Source: Arthrobacter ruber
GTDB lineage: Bacteria > Actinomycetota > Actinomycetes > Actinomycetales > Micrococcaceae
Length of the DNA stretch: 64,000 nucleotides
Direction of reading: 5' to 3'
Assembly: GCF_002954225.1 (NCBI RefSeq)
Contig: NZ_PPTH01000009.1
Coordinates: 1-64,000 of the forward strand
This document shows positions 9,485-18,995 of the stretch, one piece after another. The notes under the pieces were generated by a model. It did not search any database, had not been told where the DNA came from, and worked only from the letters and a program-made list of their open reading frames with translations. A program made the position numbers and the translations under genes. Position 1 is the stretch's first letter, and each line of letters begins with the position of its first letter.

Positions 9485-10857
9485 GCAGCGCTCCACCCAA
9501 GGCCCACGCTCCATCGACGGCACCGGCCGGCACGAAGGCACCCGCGGTGCTCGTCCTCGAGGACGGACGGACCTTCCGCGGCCGCGCGTACGGCGCCGAG
9601 GGCACCGCACTCGGCGAGGCGGTCTTCGCCACCGGCATGACCGGCTACCAGGAGACCATCACCGATCCGTCCTACGCCCGCCAGCTCGTGGTCCAGACCG
9701 CACCGCACATCGGCAACACCGGCGTGAACGCCGACGACGCCGAGTCCCGCCGCATCTGGGTGGCCGGCTACATCATCCGCGACGCGGCCCGCCGCCCCTC
9801 GAACTGGCGCTCCGAGCAGAGCCTGGACGAGCAGCTGCGCGAGCAGGGCGTGGTGGGCATCGAGGGCGTGGACACGCGCGCCATCACCCGCCACCTGCGC
9901 GAGCGCGGCGCCATGCGGGCCGGGATCTTCTCCGGTGCGGACGCCGCGGCCGGCGAGGAACGGCTCGTGGAGCAGGTCCTCGCCCAGCCGTCCATGGCCG
10001 GAGCGCGCCTCGCCGAGGAGGTCAGCATCGACGAGGCGTACGTCGTCGACCCCGCCGACCACGGCTGGACCGGCGGGACCGTCGCGACCATCGCGGCCCT
10101 CGACCTCGGCATCAAGGCCATGACGCCCAAGCACTTCGCCCAGCGCGGCGTGCGCACCGTGGTCCTGCCCGCCGGGGCCACGTACGAGGACATCGCCGCC
10201 GTGCAGCCCGACGGCGTGTTCATGTCCAACGGTCCGGGCGACCCCTCGACCGCCGACGACCAGGTGGCCCTGCTGCGCCGCGTGCTCGACGAGCGCATCC
10301 CCTTCTTCGGCATCTGCTTCGGCAACCAGATCCTCGGCCGGGCGCTGGGCTTCGGCACCTACAAGCTGCGTTACGGCCACCGCGGCATCAACCAGCCCGT
10401 GCTGGACCGCCGGACCGGCAAGGTGGAGATCACCTCGCACAACCACGGGTTCGCCGTCGACGCACCGCTCGCCGGCCCGGTCGAGGCGCCCGCGGGCTCC
10501 TACGGCCGCGTCGAGGTGAGCCACGTGAACCTCAACGACGACGTCGTCGAGGGCCTCGCATGCCTGGACCTGCCCGCGTTCTCGGTGCAGTACCACCCCG
10601 AGGCCGCCGCCGGCCCGCACGACTCCGCCTACCTCTTCGACCGGTTCATCGACCTCATGCACGCCGAGAAGGCCAGGCCCGGCTCGGGGGACGCCGTCCT
10701 CGCCTCGCAGCTCGACGCACCCTCGGAGGCGGAGGCCCTCGCGGGCGCCGCCGCCGCGGAGCTCGGCACGCACGGCTCCAAGGTGACGGGCACGCAGCCC
10801 CGCCACGCGACAGCACACGACAGCGCACACCCCAGCGAACCGCAGGAAGAGAACTGA
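9481..10857 (+). CDS. carA: carbamoyl-phosphate synthase small subunit (glutaminase)
   Basis: Hydrolyses glutamine and channels ammonia to CarB. It has 458 residues. The N-terminal CPSase domain starts around residue 20 ([16 protein letters not shown]), and the class I amidotransferase domain has the nucleophile in FFGICFGNQ and the His/Glu pair in QYHPEAAAG. After the normal end of the fold (about residue 395) there is an unusual tail of some 60 residues rich in Ala, Ser, Glu and His with no recognisable domain. GTG start overlaps the previous stop; the carB ATG overlaps this stop by one base. Confidence 0.95.
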   Translation: MSSAPPKAHAPSTAPAGTKAPAVLVLEDGRTFRGRAYGAEGTALGEAVFATGMTGYQETITDPSYARQLVVQTAPHIGNTGVNADDAESRRIWVAGYIIRDAARRPSNWRSEQSLDEQLREQGVVGIEGVDTRAITRHLRERGAMRAGIFSGADAAAGEERLVEQVLAQPSMAGARLAEEVSIDEAYVVDPADHGWTGGTVATIAALDLGIKAMTPKHFAQRGVRTVVLPAGATYEDIAAVQPDGVFMSNGPGDPSTADDQVALLRRVLDERIPFFGICFGNQILGRALGFGTYKLRYGHRGINQPVLDRRTGKVEITSHNHGFAVDAPLAGPVEAPAGSYGRVEVSHVNLNDDVVEGLACLDLPAFSVQYHPEAAAGPHDSAYLFDRFIDLMHAEKARPGSGDAVLASQLDAPSEAEALAGAAAAELGTHGSKVTGTQPRHATAHDSAHPSEPQEEN

Positions 10858-13800
10858 TGCCCCGCAGAACCGACCTCAAGAGCGTCCTGGTGATCGGCTC
10901 CGGCCCGATCGTCATCGGCCAGGCCGCCGAATTCGACTACTCGGGCACCCAGGCGCTGCGCGTGCTGCGCGAGGAGGGCCTGCGCGTCATCCTCGTGAAC
11001 TCGAACCCCGCCACGATCATGACCGATCCCGAGTTCGCCGACGCCACCTACGTCGAGCCGATCACCCCCGACGTCGTCGCCAAGATCATCGCGAAGGAAC
11101 GCCCCGACGCCCTGCTGCCCACCCTCGGGGGCCAGACGGCGCTCAACACGGCGATCGCGCTCGACAAGAACGGCGTCCTCGAGGAGTTCGGCGTGGAGCT
11201 CATCGGCGCGAACATCGCCGCCATCGAGCTCGGCGAGGACCGGGAGAAGTTCAAGGGCGTCGTCGAGCGCTGCGGCGCCGAGTCCGCCCGCTCCGCCATC
11301 ATCCACACCATCGACGAGGCGCTGGTGGCCGCCGACGACCTCGGCTACCCGATGGTGGTCCGGCCCTCCTTCACCATGGGCGGCCTCGGCTCCGGCCTCG
11401 CGTACACCGAGCAGGACCTGCGCCGCATCGTGGGCCAGGGCCTGCAGTACAGCCCCACGAGCGAGGTGCTGCTCGAGGAGAGCATCCTCGGGTGGAAGGA
11501 GTACGAGCTCGAGATGATGCGCGACAAGAACGACAACGTCGTGGTCGTGTGCTCCATCGAGAACTTCGACCCCGTGGGCGTCCACACGGGCGACTCCATC
11601 ACCGTGGCCCCCGCCCTGACCCTGACGGACCGCGAGTACCAGCGCCTGCGCGACATCTCGATCGCCGTCATCCGCGAGGTCGGGGTGGACACGGGCGGCT
11701 GCAACATCCAGTTCGCCGTCGAACCGGGCACCGGCCGCGTGGTCGTGATCGAGATGAACCCGCGCGTGTCCCGCTCCTCGGCCCTGGCGTCGAAGGCCAC
11801 CGGCTTCGCGATCGCGAAGATCGCCACCAAGCTCTCCCTCGGCTACACGCTCGACGAGATCCCCAACGACATCACGCTGAAGACCCCGGCGTCCTTCGAG
11901 CCGACGCTCGACTACGTGGTGGTGAAGGTCCCGCGCTTCGCGTTCGAGAAGTTCCCCGCCGCCGACCCCACGCTCACCACCACCATGAAGTCGGTCGGCG
12001 AGGCCATGGCGATGGGCCGCAACTTCACCGAGGCCCTGCAGAAGGCCCTGCGCTCGCTCGAGCAGAAGGGCTCCCAGCTCTCGTTCGCGCCCGTCGGCGC
12101 CGACGAGGTGGACGCCTTGGTGGAGGCTGCGAGGCGCCCCACCACCGAGCGCCTCGCCCAGGTGCAGCGTGCCCTGCTGGGCGGCGCGAGCGTGGAGCGG
12201 CTGTACGAGGCCACGGGCATCGACCCGTGGTTCCTCGACCAGCTCGTGCTGCTCAACGAGGTGGCCGAGGAGGTGCGCACCGCGCCCAACCTCAGCGAGG
12301 ACGTCCTGCGGCTCGCCAAGCGCCACGGCTTCTCGGACGAGCAGATCGGCGCGCTGACCCACACGCCCGACGCCGTCGTGCGCGGCGTCCGGCACGCCCT
12401 CGGCATCCGGCCGGTCTTCAAGACCGTGGACACCTGCGCCGCGGAGTTCGCCGCCTACACGCCGTACCACTACTCCTCCTACGACGAGGAGGACGAGGTG
12501 GAGGTGCACGAGAAGCCCTCCGTCGTCATCCTGGGCTCCGGGCCCAACCGGATCGGGCAGGGCATCGAGTTCGACTACTCCTGCGTCCACGCCACGATGG
12601 CGCTGCGCGAGGCCGGCTACGAGACGGTCATGATCAACTGCAACCCGGAGACGGTCTCCACGGACTACGACATCTCCACGCGCCTGTACTTCGAGCCGCT
12701 GACCCTCGAGGACGTCCTCGAGGTCCTCGCCGCGGAGGAGCGAACGGGCGGCGTACTCGGCGTGTTCGTGCAGCTCGGCGGGCAGACCCCGCTGAAGCTC
12801 GCGCAGGAACTCGCGGACGCCGGCATCCCCATCCTCGGCACGTCCCCGGAGGCCATCGACCTCGCCGAGCACCGCGGCGCCTTCAGCCGCGTGCTCGACG
12901 CCGGCGGGCTGATCGCCCCGAAGAACGGCACCGCGGTGTCCTTCGAGGACGCCAAGCGGATCGCCGACGCCATCGGCTACCCCGTGCTCGTACGGCCCTC
13001 CTACGTGCTCGGCGGCCGGGGCATGGAGATCGTCTACGACGAGGCGAACCTCTCGCGCTACATCGCCAATGCCACGGAGATCACCGAGGCGCACCCGGTG
13101 CTGATCGACCGCTTCCTCGAGGACGCCATCGAGATCGACGTCGACGCCCTGTTCGACGGTTCGGAGATGTACCTGGGCGGCATCATGGAGCACATCGAGG
13201 AGGCCGGTATCCACTCCGGCGACTCCGCCTGCGTGCTGCCGCCCATCACACTGGGCGCGGACGTGCTGCAGCGCGTCCGCGAGGCGACGCTCGCGATCGC
13301 GCAGGGGGTCGGGGTGCGCGGCCTCATCAACATCCAGTTCGCGCTGGCCTCGGACGTGCTCTACGTCCTCGAGGCGAACCCGCGGGCCTCGCGGACCGTC
13401 CCCTTCGTCTCCAAGGCCACGGGCGTGCAGCTGGCCAAGGGCGCGGCACTCATCGGCACCGGGGTCACCGTCGCCGAACTGCGGAAGCGCGGACTGCTGC
13501 CGGCGCAGGGCGACGGCGGGTCCCTCCCGCTGGACGCCCCCGTCTCCGTCAAGGAGGCCGTGCTGCCCTTCAGCCGCTTCCGGACGCCCGAGGGCACCGT
13601 GGTGGACTCGCTGCTCGGCCCCGAGATGCGCTCCACGGGCGAGGTCATGGGCATCGACAAGTACTTCGACACGGCCTTCGCCAAGAGCCAGGCGGCCGCG
13701 AACGCGGCCCTGCCCGTCGAGGGCAAGGTCTTCGTGTCCGTCGCCAACCGGGACAAGCGGGCCATCGTCATGCCGGTGAAGCGCCTCGTGGACCTCGGCT

Positions 13801-14165
13801 TCGAGATCGTGTCGACGGGTGGCACCGCCGACGTGCTGCGCCGCAACGGCATCCAGGCGACGACGGTGCGCAAGGTCGCCGAGGGTGCCGGCGCCGCGGG
13901 GGAGGGGACGGTCGTCGACCTCATCACCGAGGGCGGGATCGACATGATCATCAACACACCCTCGGGCGGCCAGGCCCGCGGGGATGGCTACGAGATCCGC
14001 GCAGCGGCGACGTCCTACGGGTTGCCGGTCATCACCACCATCCCCGAGGTGGGCGCGGCCGTGCAGGCCATCGAGGCCATGCGCTCCTACGAGTGGTCCG
14101 TGACGAGCCTGCAGGAGCACGCCGCCAACCTGCGCGCGTCGGCCGAGGCCCGCAGTGCCTCCTGA
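10857..14165 (+). CDS. carB: carbamoyl-phosphate synthase large subunit
   Basis: Makes carbamoyl phosphate from bicarbonate, ammonia and two ATP for both UMP and arginine. The 1102 residues hold two homologous ATP-grasp halves; [20 protein letters not shown] opens the first and [20 protein letters not shown] the second. A C-terminal MGS-like allosteric domain spans about residues 960-1090. Start ATG shares a base with the carA stop. The end overlaps pyrF by 11 bp. Uracil nucleotide feedback through the MGS-like domain is usual in the family. Confidence 0.97.
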   Translation: MPRRTDLKSVLVIGSGPIVIGQAAEFDYSGTQALRVLREEGLRVILVNSNPATIMTDPEFADATYVEPITPDVVAKIIAKERPDALLPTLGGQTALNTAIALDKNGVLEEFGVELIGANIAAIELGEDREKFKGVVERCGAESARSAIIHTIDEALVAADDLGYPMVVRPSFTMGGLGSGLAYTEQDLRRIVGQGLQYSPTSEVLLEESILGWKEYELEMMRDKNDNVVVVCSIENFDPVGVHTGDSITVAPALTLTDREYQRLRDISIAVIREVGVDTGGCNIQFAVEPGTGRVVVIEMNPRVSRSSALASKATGFAIAKIATKLSLGYTLDEIPNDITLKTPASFEPTLDYVVVKVPRFAFEKFPAADPTLTTTMKSVGEAMAMGRNFTEALQKALRSLEQKGSQLSFAPVGADEVDALVEAARRPTTERLAQVQRALLGGASVERLYEATGIDPWFLDQLVLLNEVAEEVRTAPNLSEDVLRLAKRHGFSDEQIGALTHTPDAVVRGVRHALGIRPVFKTVDTCAAEFAAYTPYHYSSYDEEDEVEVHEKPSVVILGSGPNRIGQGIEFDYSCVHATMALREAGYETVMINCNPETVSTDYDISTRLYFEPLTLEDVLEVLAAEERTGGVLGVFVQLGGQTPLKLAQELADAGIPILGTSPEAIDLAEHRGAFSRVLDAGGLIAPKNGTAVSFEDAKRIADAIGYPVLVRPSYVLGGRGMEIVYDEANLSRYIANATEITEAHPVLIDRFLEDAIEIDVDALFDGSEMYLGGIMEHIEEAGIHSGDSACVLPPITLGADVLQRVREATLAIAQGVGVRGLINIQFALASDVLYVLEANPRASRTVPFVSKATGVQLAKGAALIGTGVTVAELRKRGLLPAQGDGGSLPLDAPVSVKEAVLPFSRFRTPEGTVVDSLLGPEMRSTGEVMGIDKYFDTAFAKSQAAANAALPVEGKVFVSVANRDKRAIVMPVKRLVDLGFEIVSTGGTADVLRRNGIQATTVRKVAEGAGAAGEGTVVDLITEGGIDMIINTPSGGQARGDGYEIRAAATSYGLPVITTIPEVGAAVQAIEAMRSYEWSVTSLQEHAANLRASAEARSAS

Positions 14166-15024
14166 GGCCGGGGCCGCTTCGCGCGCCCCCTTCGGGGTGC
14201 GGCTCGCGGCTGCACGGGCGGAGCGCGGGAGCCTGTGCGTCGGCATCGACCCGCATCCCGCGCTCCTGACGGCGTGGGGGCTCGAGGACACGCCGGCCGG
14301 GCTCGAACGGTTCACGCTCACAGTGCTCGACGCCGTCGGGCCCGTGGCCGCGGCCCTCAAACCGCAGGTGGCGCTGTACGAACGGCACGGCGCGCGCGGC
14401 CTGGCCGTCCTGGAGACGCTGCTGACCCGGGCCGCCGAGGCGGACGTCCTGACCATCGCCGACGCCAAGCGCGGCGACATCGGTTCCACCATGCAGGCCT
14501 ACGCCGACGCGTGGCTGGGAGAGGGCCGCCCCCTCGCGGCCGACGCCGTCACGCTCAACCCGTACCTCGGCTTCGAGTCCCTCCGGCCGGCCCTCGACCT
14601 GGCAGCCGCCACCGGGCGGGGCGTGTTCGTCCTCGCCCTCACCTCCAATCCCGAGGGCCGCTCGGTTCAGCACGTGGGCGGGGACGCGTCGGTGGCGCGG
14701 TCCATCGCGCGCGCGGCCGCCGCCGAGAACGCCGCCGGTCGGGCAGGAGCGGGTGCGGCGGCGACGGGTTCCGTCGGGCTCGTGGTCGGGGCGACCGTCG
14801 GGGACGCGGCCGGTCGACTCGGCCTGGACCTCGCCTCGCTCGACGGCCCCATCCTCGCCCCCGGTGTGGGGGCGCAGGGAGCGGGCCCGCGCGAGCTGGA
14901 GGCCGCCTTCGGCGAGGCCCTGCCGTTCGTGCTCCCGACGTCGAGCCGCGCCATCCTGGCCGCAGGACCGGACGCCGCCGCCGTGCGGCAGGCCGCCGAG
15001 CGGACGCGCGACGAGCTCGCCTGA
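14155..15024 (+). CDS. pyrF: orotidine-5'-phosphate decarboxylase
   Basis: Decarboxylates OMP to UMP. The 289-residue protein belongs to the longer, mycobacterial-type PyrF group: CVGIDPHP near the N-terminus, and the catalytic [16 protein letters not shown] stretch carrying the Lys/Asp array. GTG start inside the 3' end of carB; a later start would remove the first beta strand. It closes the pyr operon. Dihydroorotate dehydrogenase (pyrD) and pyrE are not in the window. Confidence 0.95.
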   Translation: MPPEAGAASRAPFGVRLAAARAERGSLCVGIDPHPALLTAWGLEDTPAGLERFTLTVLDAVGPVAAALKPQVALYERHGARGLAVLETLLTRAAEADVLTIADAKRGDIGSTMQAYADAWLGEGRPLAADAVTLNPYLGFESLRPALDLAAATGRGVFVLALTSNPEGRSVQHVGGDASVARSIARAAAAENAAGRAGAGAAATGSVGLVVGATVGDAAGRLGLDLASLDGPILAPGVGAQGAGPRELEAAFGEALPFVLPTSSRAILAAGPDAAAVRQAAERTRDELA

Positions 15025-15048
15025 GGGATGCGCCCCGGCGGGGGTGCA

Positions 15049-15078
15049 TTGATTTCGGAGCCGTGCGCCCGGTAGGTT
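15049..15078 (+). promoter_or_regulatory. promoter for mihF
   Basis: TTGATT (15049-15054) and TAGGTT (15073-15078) are separated by 18 nt, a good primary-sigma arrangement in a GC-rich genome. Transcription would begin near 15085, leaving a leader of about 90 nt before the mihF GTG. Confidence 0.6.
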
Positions 15079-15175
15079 CGGTTCCAGCCCGATCCCCGTC
15101 CGGGGAGACCTTTCACCGATCCATACGACGAGCGGTCGCCGCCATCCGTGGTGCCGTCCAGCGCAGGGAGCACCC

Positions 15176-15514
15176 GTGAACCTGAAGCCCTTGACGGACG
15201 ACGAACGAACACTGGCACGAGAGAAGGCGACGGCGGCGCGGGCGGTGCGGGCGGACATCAAGTCCCGGCTGAAGACCGGTAAGCTTTCCGTGGCGGAAGT
15301 CATCGACAACCCGGACGGCGACGACGCCGTGGGCCGCCTCAAGGTCCTGGACCTCCTCAAGGCACTGCCGGGCGTCGGCGACGTGCGGGCAGCCGCGATC
15401 ATGGCCGAGGTCGGCATCGCGGCGACGCGGCGCGTGCGCGGACTCGGCGTGCACCAGCGCAGGGACCTCGTCAGCTACCTCGACCAACATCACGCCGGCC
15501 CGGCCGGCAAGTAA
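15176..15514 (+). CDS. mihF: actinobacterial integration host factor
   Basis: Small basic nucleoid-associated DNA-binding protein restricted to actinobacteria and unrelated to proteobacterial IHF. The product is 112 residues; the [22 protein letters not shown] stretch is the S13-like helix-two-turn-helix DNA-binding part, and RRVRGLG follows as in homologues. GTG start, preceded by AGGGAG. It lies ahead of gmk with a 10-bp gap, the usual actinobacterial order. Confidence 0.93.
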   Translation: MNLKPLTDDERTLAREKATAARAVRADIKSRLKTGKLSVAEVIDNPDGDDAVGRLKVLDLLKALPGVGDVRAAAIMAEVGIAATRRVRGLGVHQRRDLVSYLDQHHAGPAGK

Positions 15515-15524
15515 GGAACCATTC

Positions 15525-16094
15525 GTGTCACAGCCCCGGCTGACAGTCCTCGCCGGCCCGACCGCGGTCGGCAAGGGAACCGTCTCCACCTACATCCGGG
15601 ACAACTACCCCGAGGTGTGGCTGTCCGTCTCCGCGACCACGCGCCCGCCGCGCCCCGGCGAGGTGGACGGCGTGCACTACTTCTTCGTCTCCCCCGAGGA
15701 GTTCGACGGGCTCGTCGCCGACGGGCAGCTGCTCGAATGGGCGGTGGTGCACGGACGCAACCGGTACGGCACGCTCCGGCGCACGGTCCAGGCAGCCATG
15801 GACGAGGGCCGCGCCGTCCTGCTGGAGATCGACCTGCAGGGTGCACGCCAGGTCAAGGAGAGCATGCCGGAGGCCAATTTCGTCTTCCTCGCCCCTCCCA
15901 CCTGGGACGAGATGGTGCGGCGCCTGGTGGGGCGCGGCACCGAAACACCGGAGGAACAGCAGCAGCGGCTGGAAACCGCTAAACTGGAACTTGCCGCCGA
16001 GCCGGAATTCAACCACACCGTCGTCAACGACACCGTGGAGCATGCGGCAGACGAGCTCGTATCACTGATGGGACTGCGTCCGCTGCAGCGCTGA
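15525..16094 (+). CDS. gmk: guanylate kinase
   Basis: Phosphorylates GMP to GDP. The 189-residue protein has a P-loop (GPTAVGKGT), the GMP-binding stretch [17 protein letters not shown], and the lid region [19 protein letters not shown] start preceded by AAGGA in the short gap after mihF, with which it is probably co-transcribed. Confidence 0.95.
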   Translation: MSQPRLTVLAGPTAVGKGTVSTYIRDNYPEVWLSVSATTRPPRPGEVDGVHYFFVSPEEFDGLVADGQLLEWAVVHGRNRYGTLRRTVQAAMDEGRAVLLEIDLQGARQVKESMPEANFVFLAPPTWDEMVRRLVGRGTETPEEQQQRLETAKLELAAEPEFNHTVVNDTVEHAADELVSLMGLRPLQR

Positions 16095-16137
16095 GAGGCC
16101 CCGCACCAGCCGTTCCGCCTTATTTTTTGGAGAATTT

Positions 16138-16398
16138 GTGTCAACTCAGCCCGAAGGCATCATCAACCCGCCGATCGACTCTCTGCTGGAGGCCTCGGAC
16201 TCGAAGTACGCCCTCGTGATCTACGGTGCCAAGCGCGCCCGCCAGATCAACGCGTACTACTCCCAGCTCCACGAGGGCCTGTTCGAGTACGTCGGCCCGC
16301 TCGTCGACACCAAGCTGAACGAGAAGCCGCTCTCCATCGCCCTGCGCGAGATCAACGAGGGCATGCTCGTCTCCTCACCCATGGAACAGTCCGAATAA
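16138..16398 (+). CDS. rpoZ: RNA polymerase omega subunit
   Basis: Assembly chaperone of the beta-prime subunit. The 86-residue length is normal for actinobacteria; [21 protein letters not shown] and the [12 protein letters not shown] helix fit the family. GTG start. The upstream stretch TATTTTTTGGAGAATTT is strikingly AT-rich for this genome and holds the ribosome site GGAGA. gmk-rpoZ-coaBC is a conserved gene order. Confidence 0.95.
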   Translation: MSTQPEGIINPPIDSLLEASDSKYALVIYGAKRARQINAYYSQLHEGLFEYVGPLVDTKLNEKPLSIALREINEGMLVSSPMEQSE

Positions 16399-16429
16399 CC
16401 GGACCGGGCCGGCAGGGGGCATACGACCG

Positions 16430-17644
16430 GTGCGCATAGTACTTGGTGTCGGAGGAGGGATCGCAGCCTACAAGGCAGCATCCCTCCTCCGTCTTTTTAC
16501 GGAGTCCGGCCATGACGTCACCGTCATCCCCACCGAGGCGGCCACACGCTTCGTCGGCACCGCGACCTGGGAGGCGCTCTCCGGCAACCCGGTCAGCAAC
16601 AGCGTCTGGGACGACGTCGACAAGGTGAACCACGTGCGCCTGGGCCACGAGGCGGACCTGATCGTCATCGCACCCGCGACCGCCGACGTCCTCGCCCGCG
16701 CCGCGGCCGGCCTCGCCAACGACCTGCTGACCGGGACCCTGCTCATGGCGCGCGGCGCCGTCGTCATGGCGCCCGCGATGCACACCGAGATGTGGCAGCA
16801 CGCAGCCACCCGGGCGAACGTCCGGACCCTGCGTTCGCGCGGCGTCACGGTGATCGAGCCCGCGTCCGGCCGGCTCACCGGGACCGACTCGGGTCCGGGC
16901 AGGCTGCCCGAGCCGGCCGCCATCTACGCCGCGGCCCTGGACGCGGTCCACCCTCCCGCCGGGGACGGCGCCCTGCGCGGGAAGCGCGTCACCATCTCGG
17001 TCGGCGGCACCCGCGAGGCCCTCGACCCCGTGCGCTTCCTCGGCAACCGGTCCTCGGGCAAGCAGGGCATGGCGCTGGCCGAGGCGGCCCTCGCCCGGGG
17101 CGCGCACGTGACGCTCGTCCTCGCCCACGCGGAGGTCCCGCCCCCGCAGGGGTGCGACGTCGTCCGGGTCGAGTCCGCACTCCAGCTGCGCGACGCGGTC
17201 CTGGCCGCGCTGCCCGCCACCGACGTGCTCGTCATGGCCGCCGCCGTGGCGGACTTCCGTCCCGCCGAGGTGGTCGGCACGAAGATCAAGAAGAGCGACG
17301 ACGGCGCGGGCCCGGTGATCACCCTCGTCCGCAACCCCGACGTGCTGCGCGAAGCCGTCCTCGCCCGCGAGGGGCGCACCGAACCCCTGGTCATCGCGGG
17401 CTTCGCCGCCGAGACGGGCGACCCCACGGCCGACCCCTTGACCCACGCCCGCGCCAAGCTGGCACGGAAGGGCTGCGACTTCCTCGTCCTCAACGTCGTG
17501 GGTCGGGAGCTCGTGTTCGGCGCGGACTCCAACGAGGTCACCATCCTCGACGCCGACGGCAGCGAAGCGGCAGCGGTGCGCGGCACCAAGCGCGTGGTCG
17601 CGGACGCCGTCATGGACCACGCGGCGCACCTGCTGTCCCCCTGA
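16430..17644 (+). CDS. coaBC: phosphopantothenoylcysteine decarboxylase / phosphopantothenate-cysteine ligase
   Basis: Bifunctional coenzyme A enzyme. It has 404 residues. The N-terminal flavoprotein CoaC domain (1-180) has GGGIAAYKA and PATADVLARAAAGLANDL (the PASANT-like segment), then PAMHTEMW. The C-terminal CoaB ligase domain (about 190-400) has RFLGNRSSGKQG, VMAAAVADFRP and a NEV segment near the end. The GTG at 16430 is fixed by the MRIVLGVGGGIAAYK start typical of homologues. Confidence 0.96.
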   Translation: MRIVLGVGGGIAAYKAASLLRLFTESGHDVTVIPTEAATRFVGTATWEALSGNPVSNSVWDDVDKVNHVRLGHEADLIVIAPATADVLARAAAGLANDLLTGTLLMARGAVVMAPAMHTEMWQHAATRANVRTLRSRGVTVIEPASGRLTGTDSGPGRLPEPAAIYAAALDAVHPPAGDGALRGKRVTISVGGTREALDPVRFLGNRSSGKQGMALAEAALARGAHVTLVLAHAEVPPPQGCDVVRVESALQLRDAVLAALPATDVLVMAAAVADFRPAEVVGTKIKKSDDGAGPVITLVRNPDVLREAVLAREGRTEPLVIAGFAAETGDPTADPLTHARAKLARKGCDFLVLNVVGRELVFGADSNEVTILDADGSEAAAVRGTKRVVADAVMDHAAHLLSP

Positions 17645-17726
17645 GCCCGGCCCGCGGCCCTCCGAGGGCCCCGACGGGCGGCTCCGGGACGTCCGTCATC
17701 GACACGGGACTGTCCTCCCGACCCAG

Positions 17727-17732
17727 TAGAGT
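17727..17732 (+). promoter_or_regulatory. -10 box of metK (leaderless)
   Basis: TAGAGT, then 6 nt (GGGCAC), then the GTG of metK. Transcription would start on the first base of the start codon. The identical hexamer and spacing occur before the aldo/keto reductase gene on the other strand. Confidence 0.55.
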
Positions 17733-17738
17733 GGGCAC

Positions 17739-18950
17739 GTGAATCCTCCCAGCACCGCTTCCCGCCTGCGGCTTTTCACCTCGGAGTCGGTGACCGAGGG
17801 CCATCCCGACAAGATCTGCGACCAGATCAGCGACGCCATCCTCGACGGCCTCCTCGAGCAGGACCCCGACTCCCGCGTCGCTGTGGAGACGCTCGTCACC
17901 ACCGGCCTCGTGCACGTCGCGGGCGAGGTCACCACCGAGGCCTATGTCGAGATCCCCGACATCGTCCGGAAGACCATCCTGGGTATCGGGTACGACTCCT
18001 CGGCCAACGGCTTCGACGGGGCCCGCTGCGGCGTGTCGGTGTCCATCGGTCAGCAGAGCGCGGAGATCGCCTCCGGCGTCTTCACCTCCCTCGAGGCGCG
18101 CGAGGGCACCGGCGTGGACCCGTACGACGCCCAGGGCGCGGGGGACCAGGGCATCATGTTCGGGTACGCGAGCGACGAGACCTCGGTCCTGATGCCCACC
18201 CCCATCTGGCTGTCCCACCGCCTCTCCGAGCGCCTCACCAGCGTCCGCAAGGACGGCACCCTCCCGTACCTGCGCCCCGACGGCAAGACCCAGGTCACCA
18301 TCGGCTACGACGGGGACCGCCCCGTCTCCATCGACTCCGTGGTGATCTCCTCGCAGCACGCGGCGGAGGTCCCCCTCGACGAGCTGCGCGCGGACCTGGT
18401 GGAGCACGTCATCACCCCGGTCCTGGCCGACTCCGCCCTCGACACCTCGAACGTCCGGCACATCCTGAACCCCGGGGGTGCCTTCGTGATCGGCGGACCC
18501 GTGGGGGACGCCGGCCTCACGGGTCGCAAGATCATCGTGGACACCTACGGCGGCATGGCACGCCACGGCGGCGGGGCCTTCAGCGGCAAGGACCCCTCGA
18601 AGGTGGACCGGTCGGCCGCCTACGCCATGCGCTGGGTCGCCAAGAACGTCGTCGCCGCCGGCCTCGCGCGCCGGGCGGAGATCCAGATCGCCTACGCGAT
18701 CGGCATGGCGCAGCCCGTGGGCATCTACGTCGAGACCTTCGGCACCGAGACGGTGGACCCGCAGGCCATCGGGACGGCGATCCGCGAGATCTTCGACCTG
18801 CGACCCCTCGGCATCATCAACGCACTCGACCTCAAGCGCCCGGTGTACCAGCGCACCGCGGCGCACGGCCACTTCGGCCGCGAGGAGGACGGTTTCACCT
18901 GGGAGCGCACGGACCGTGTGGACAAGCTCCGGGGCTACTTCAACGCCTAG
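17739..18950 (+). CDS. metK: S-adenosylmethionine synthetase
   Basis: Makes the methyl donor SAM from methionine and ATP. The 403-residue length is standard. [20 protein letters not shown] opens the protein, [12 protein letters not shown] is the hexapeptide region and [16 protein letters not shown] binds the phosphates. The GTG start sits 6 nt after a TAGAGT box, so translation is probably leaderless, and no ribosome site is visible. A strong hairpin follows the stop. No SAM riboswitch is seen. Confidence 0.97.
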   Translation: MNPPSTASRLRLFTSESVTEGHPDKICDQISDAILDGLLEQDPDSRVAVETLVTTGLVHVAGEVTTEAYVEIPDIVRKTILGIGYDSSANGFDGARCGVSVSIGQQSAEIASGVFTSLEAREGTGVDPYDAQGAGDQGIMFGYASDETSVLMPTPIWLSHRLSERLTSVRKDGTLPYLRPDGKTQVTIGYDGDRPVSIDSVVISSQHAAEVPLDELRADLVEHVITPVLADSALDTSNVRHILNPGGAFVIGGPVGDAGLTGRKIIVDTYGGMARHGGGAFSGKDPSKVDRSAAYAMRWVAKNVVAAGLARRAEIQIAYAIGMAQPVGIYVETFGTETVDPQAIGTAIREIFDLRPLGIINALDLKRPVYQRTAAHGHFGREEDGFTWERTDRVDKLRGYFNA

Positions 18951-18962
18951 GGCGGGAGGGGA

Positions 18963-18988
18963 CGGCGGACGGCAGGCGCCGTCCGCCG
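18963..18988 (+). terminator. perfect 11-bp hairpin between metK and priA
   Basis: Arms 18963-18973 and 18978-18988 pair perfectly on an AGGC loop. The hairpin ends 7 nt before the priA ATG, where a ribosome site would normally be. It may end metK transcription, restrict priA translation, or both. No U-tract follows. Confidence 0.5.
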
Positions 18989-18995
18989 CAGCATC

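Noticed and set aside
16120..16128. T-run before rpoZ as a terminator
   Set aside because: Only a 4-bp stem precedes it and the ribosome site for rpoZ follows at once; more likely an unstructured ribosome-loading region.
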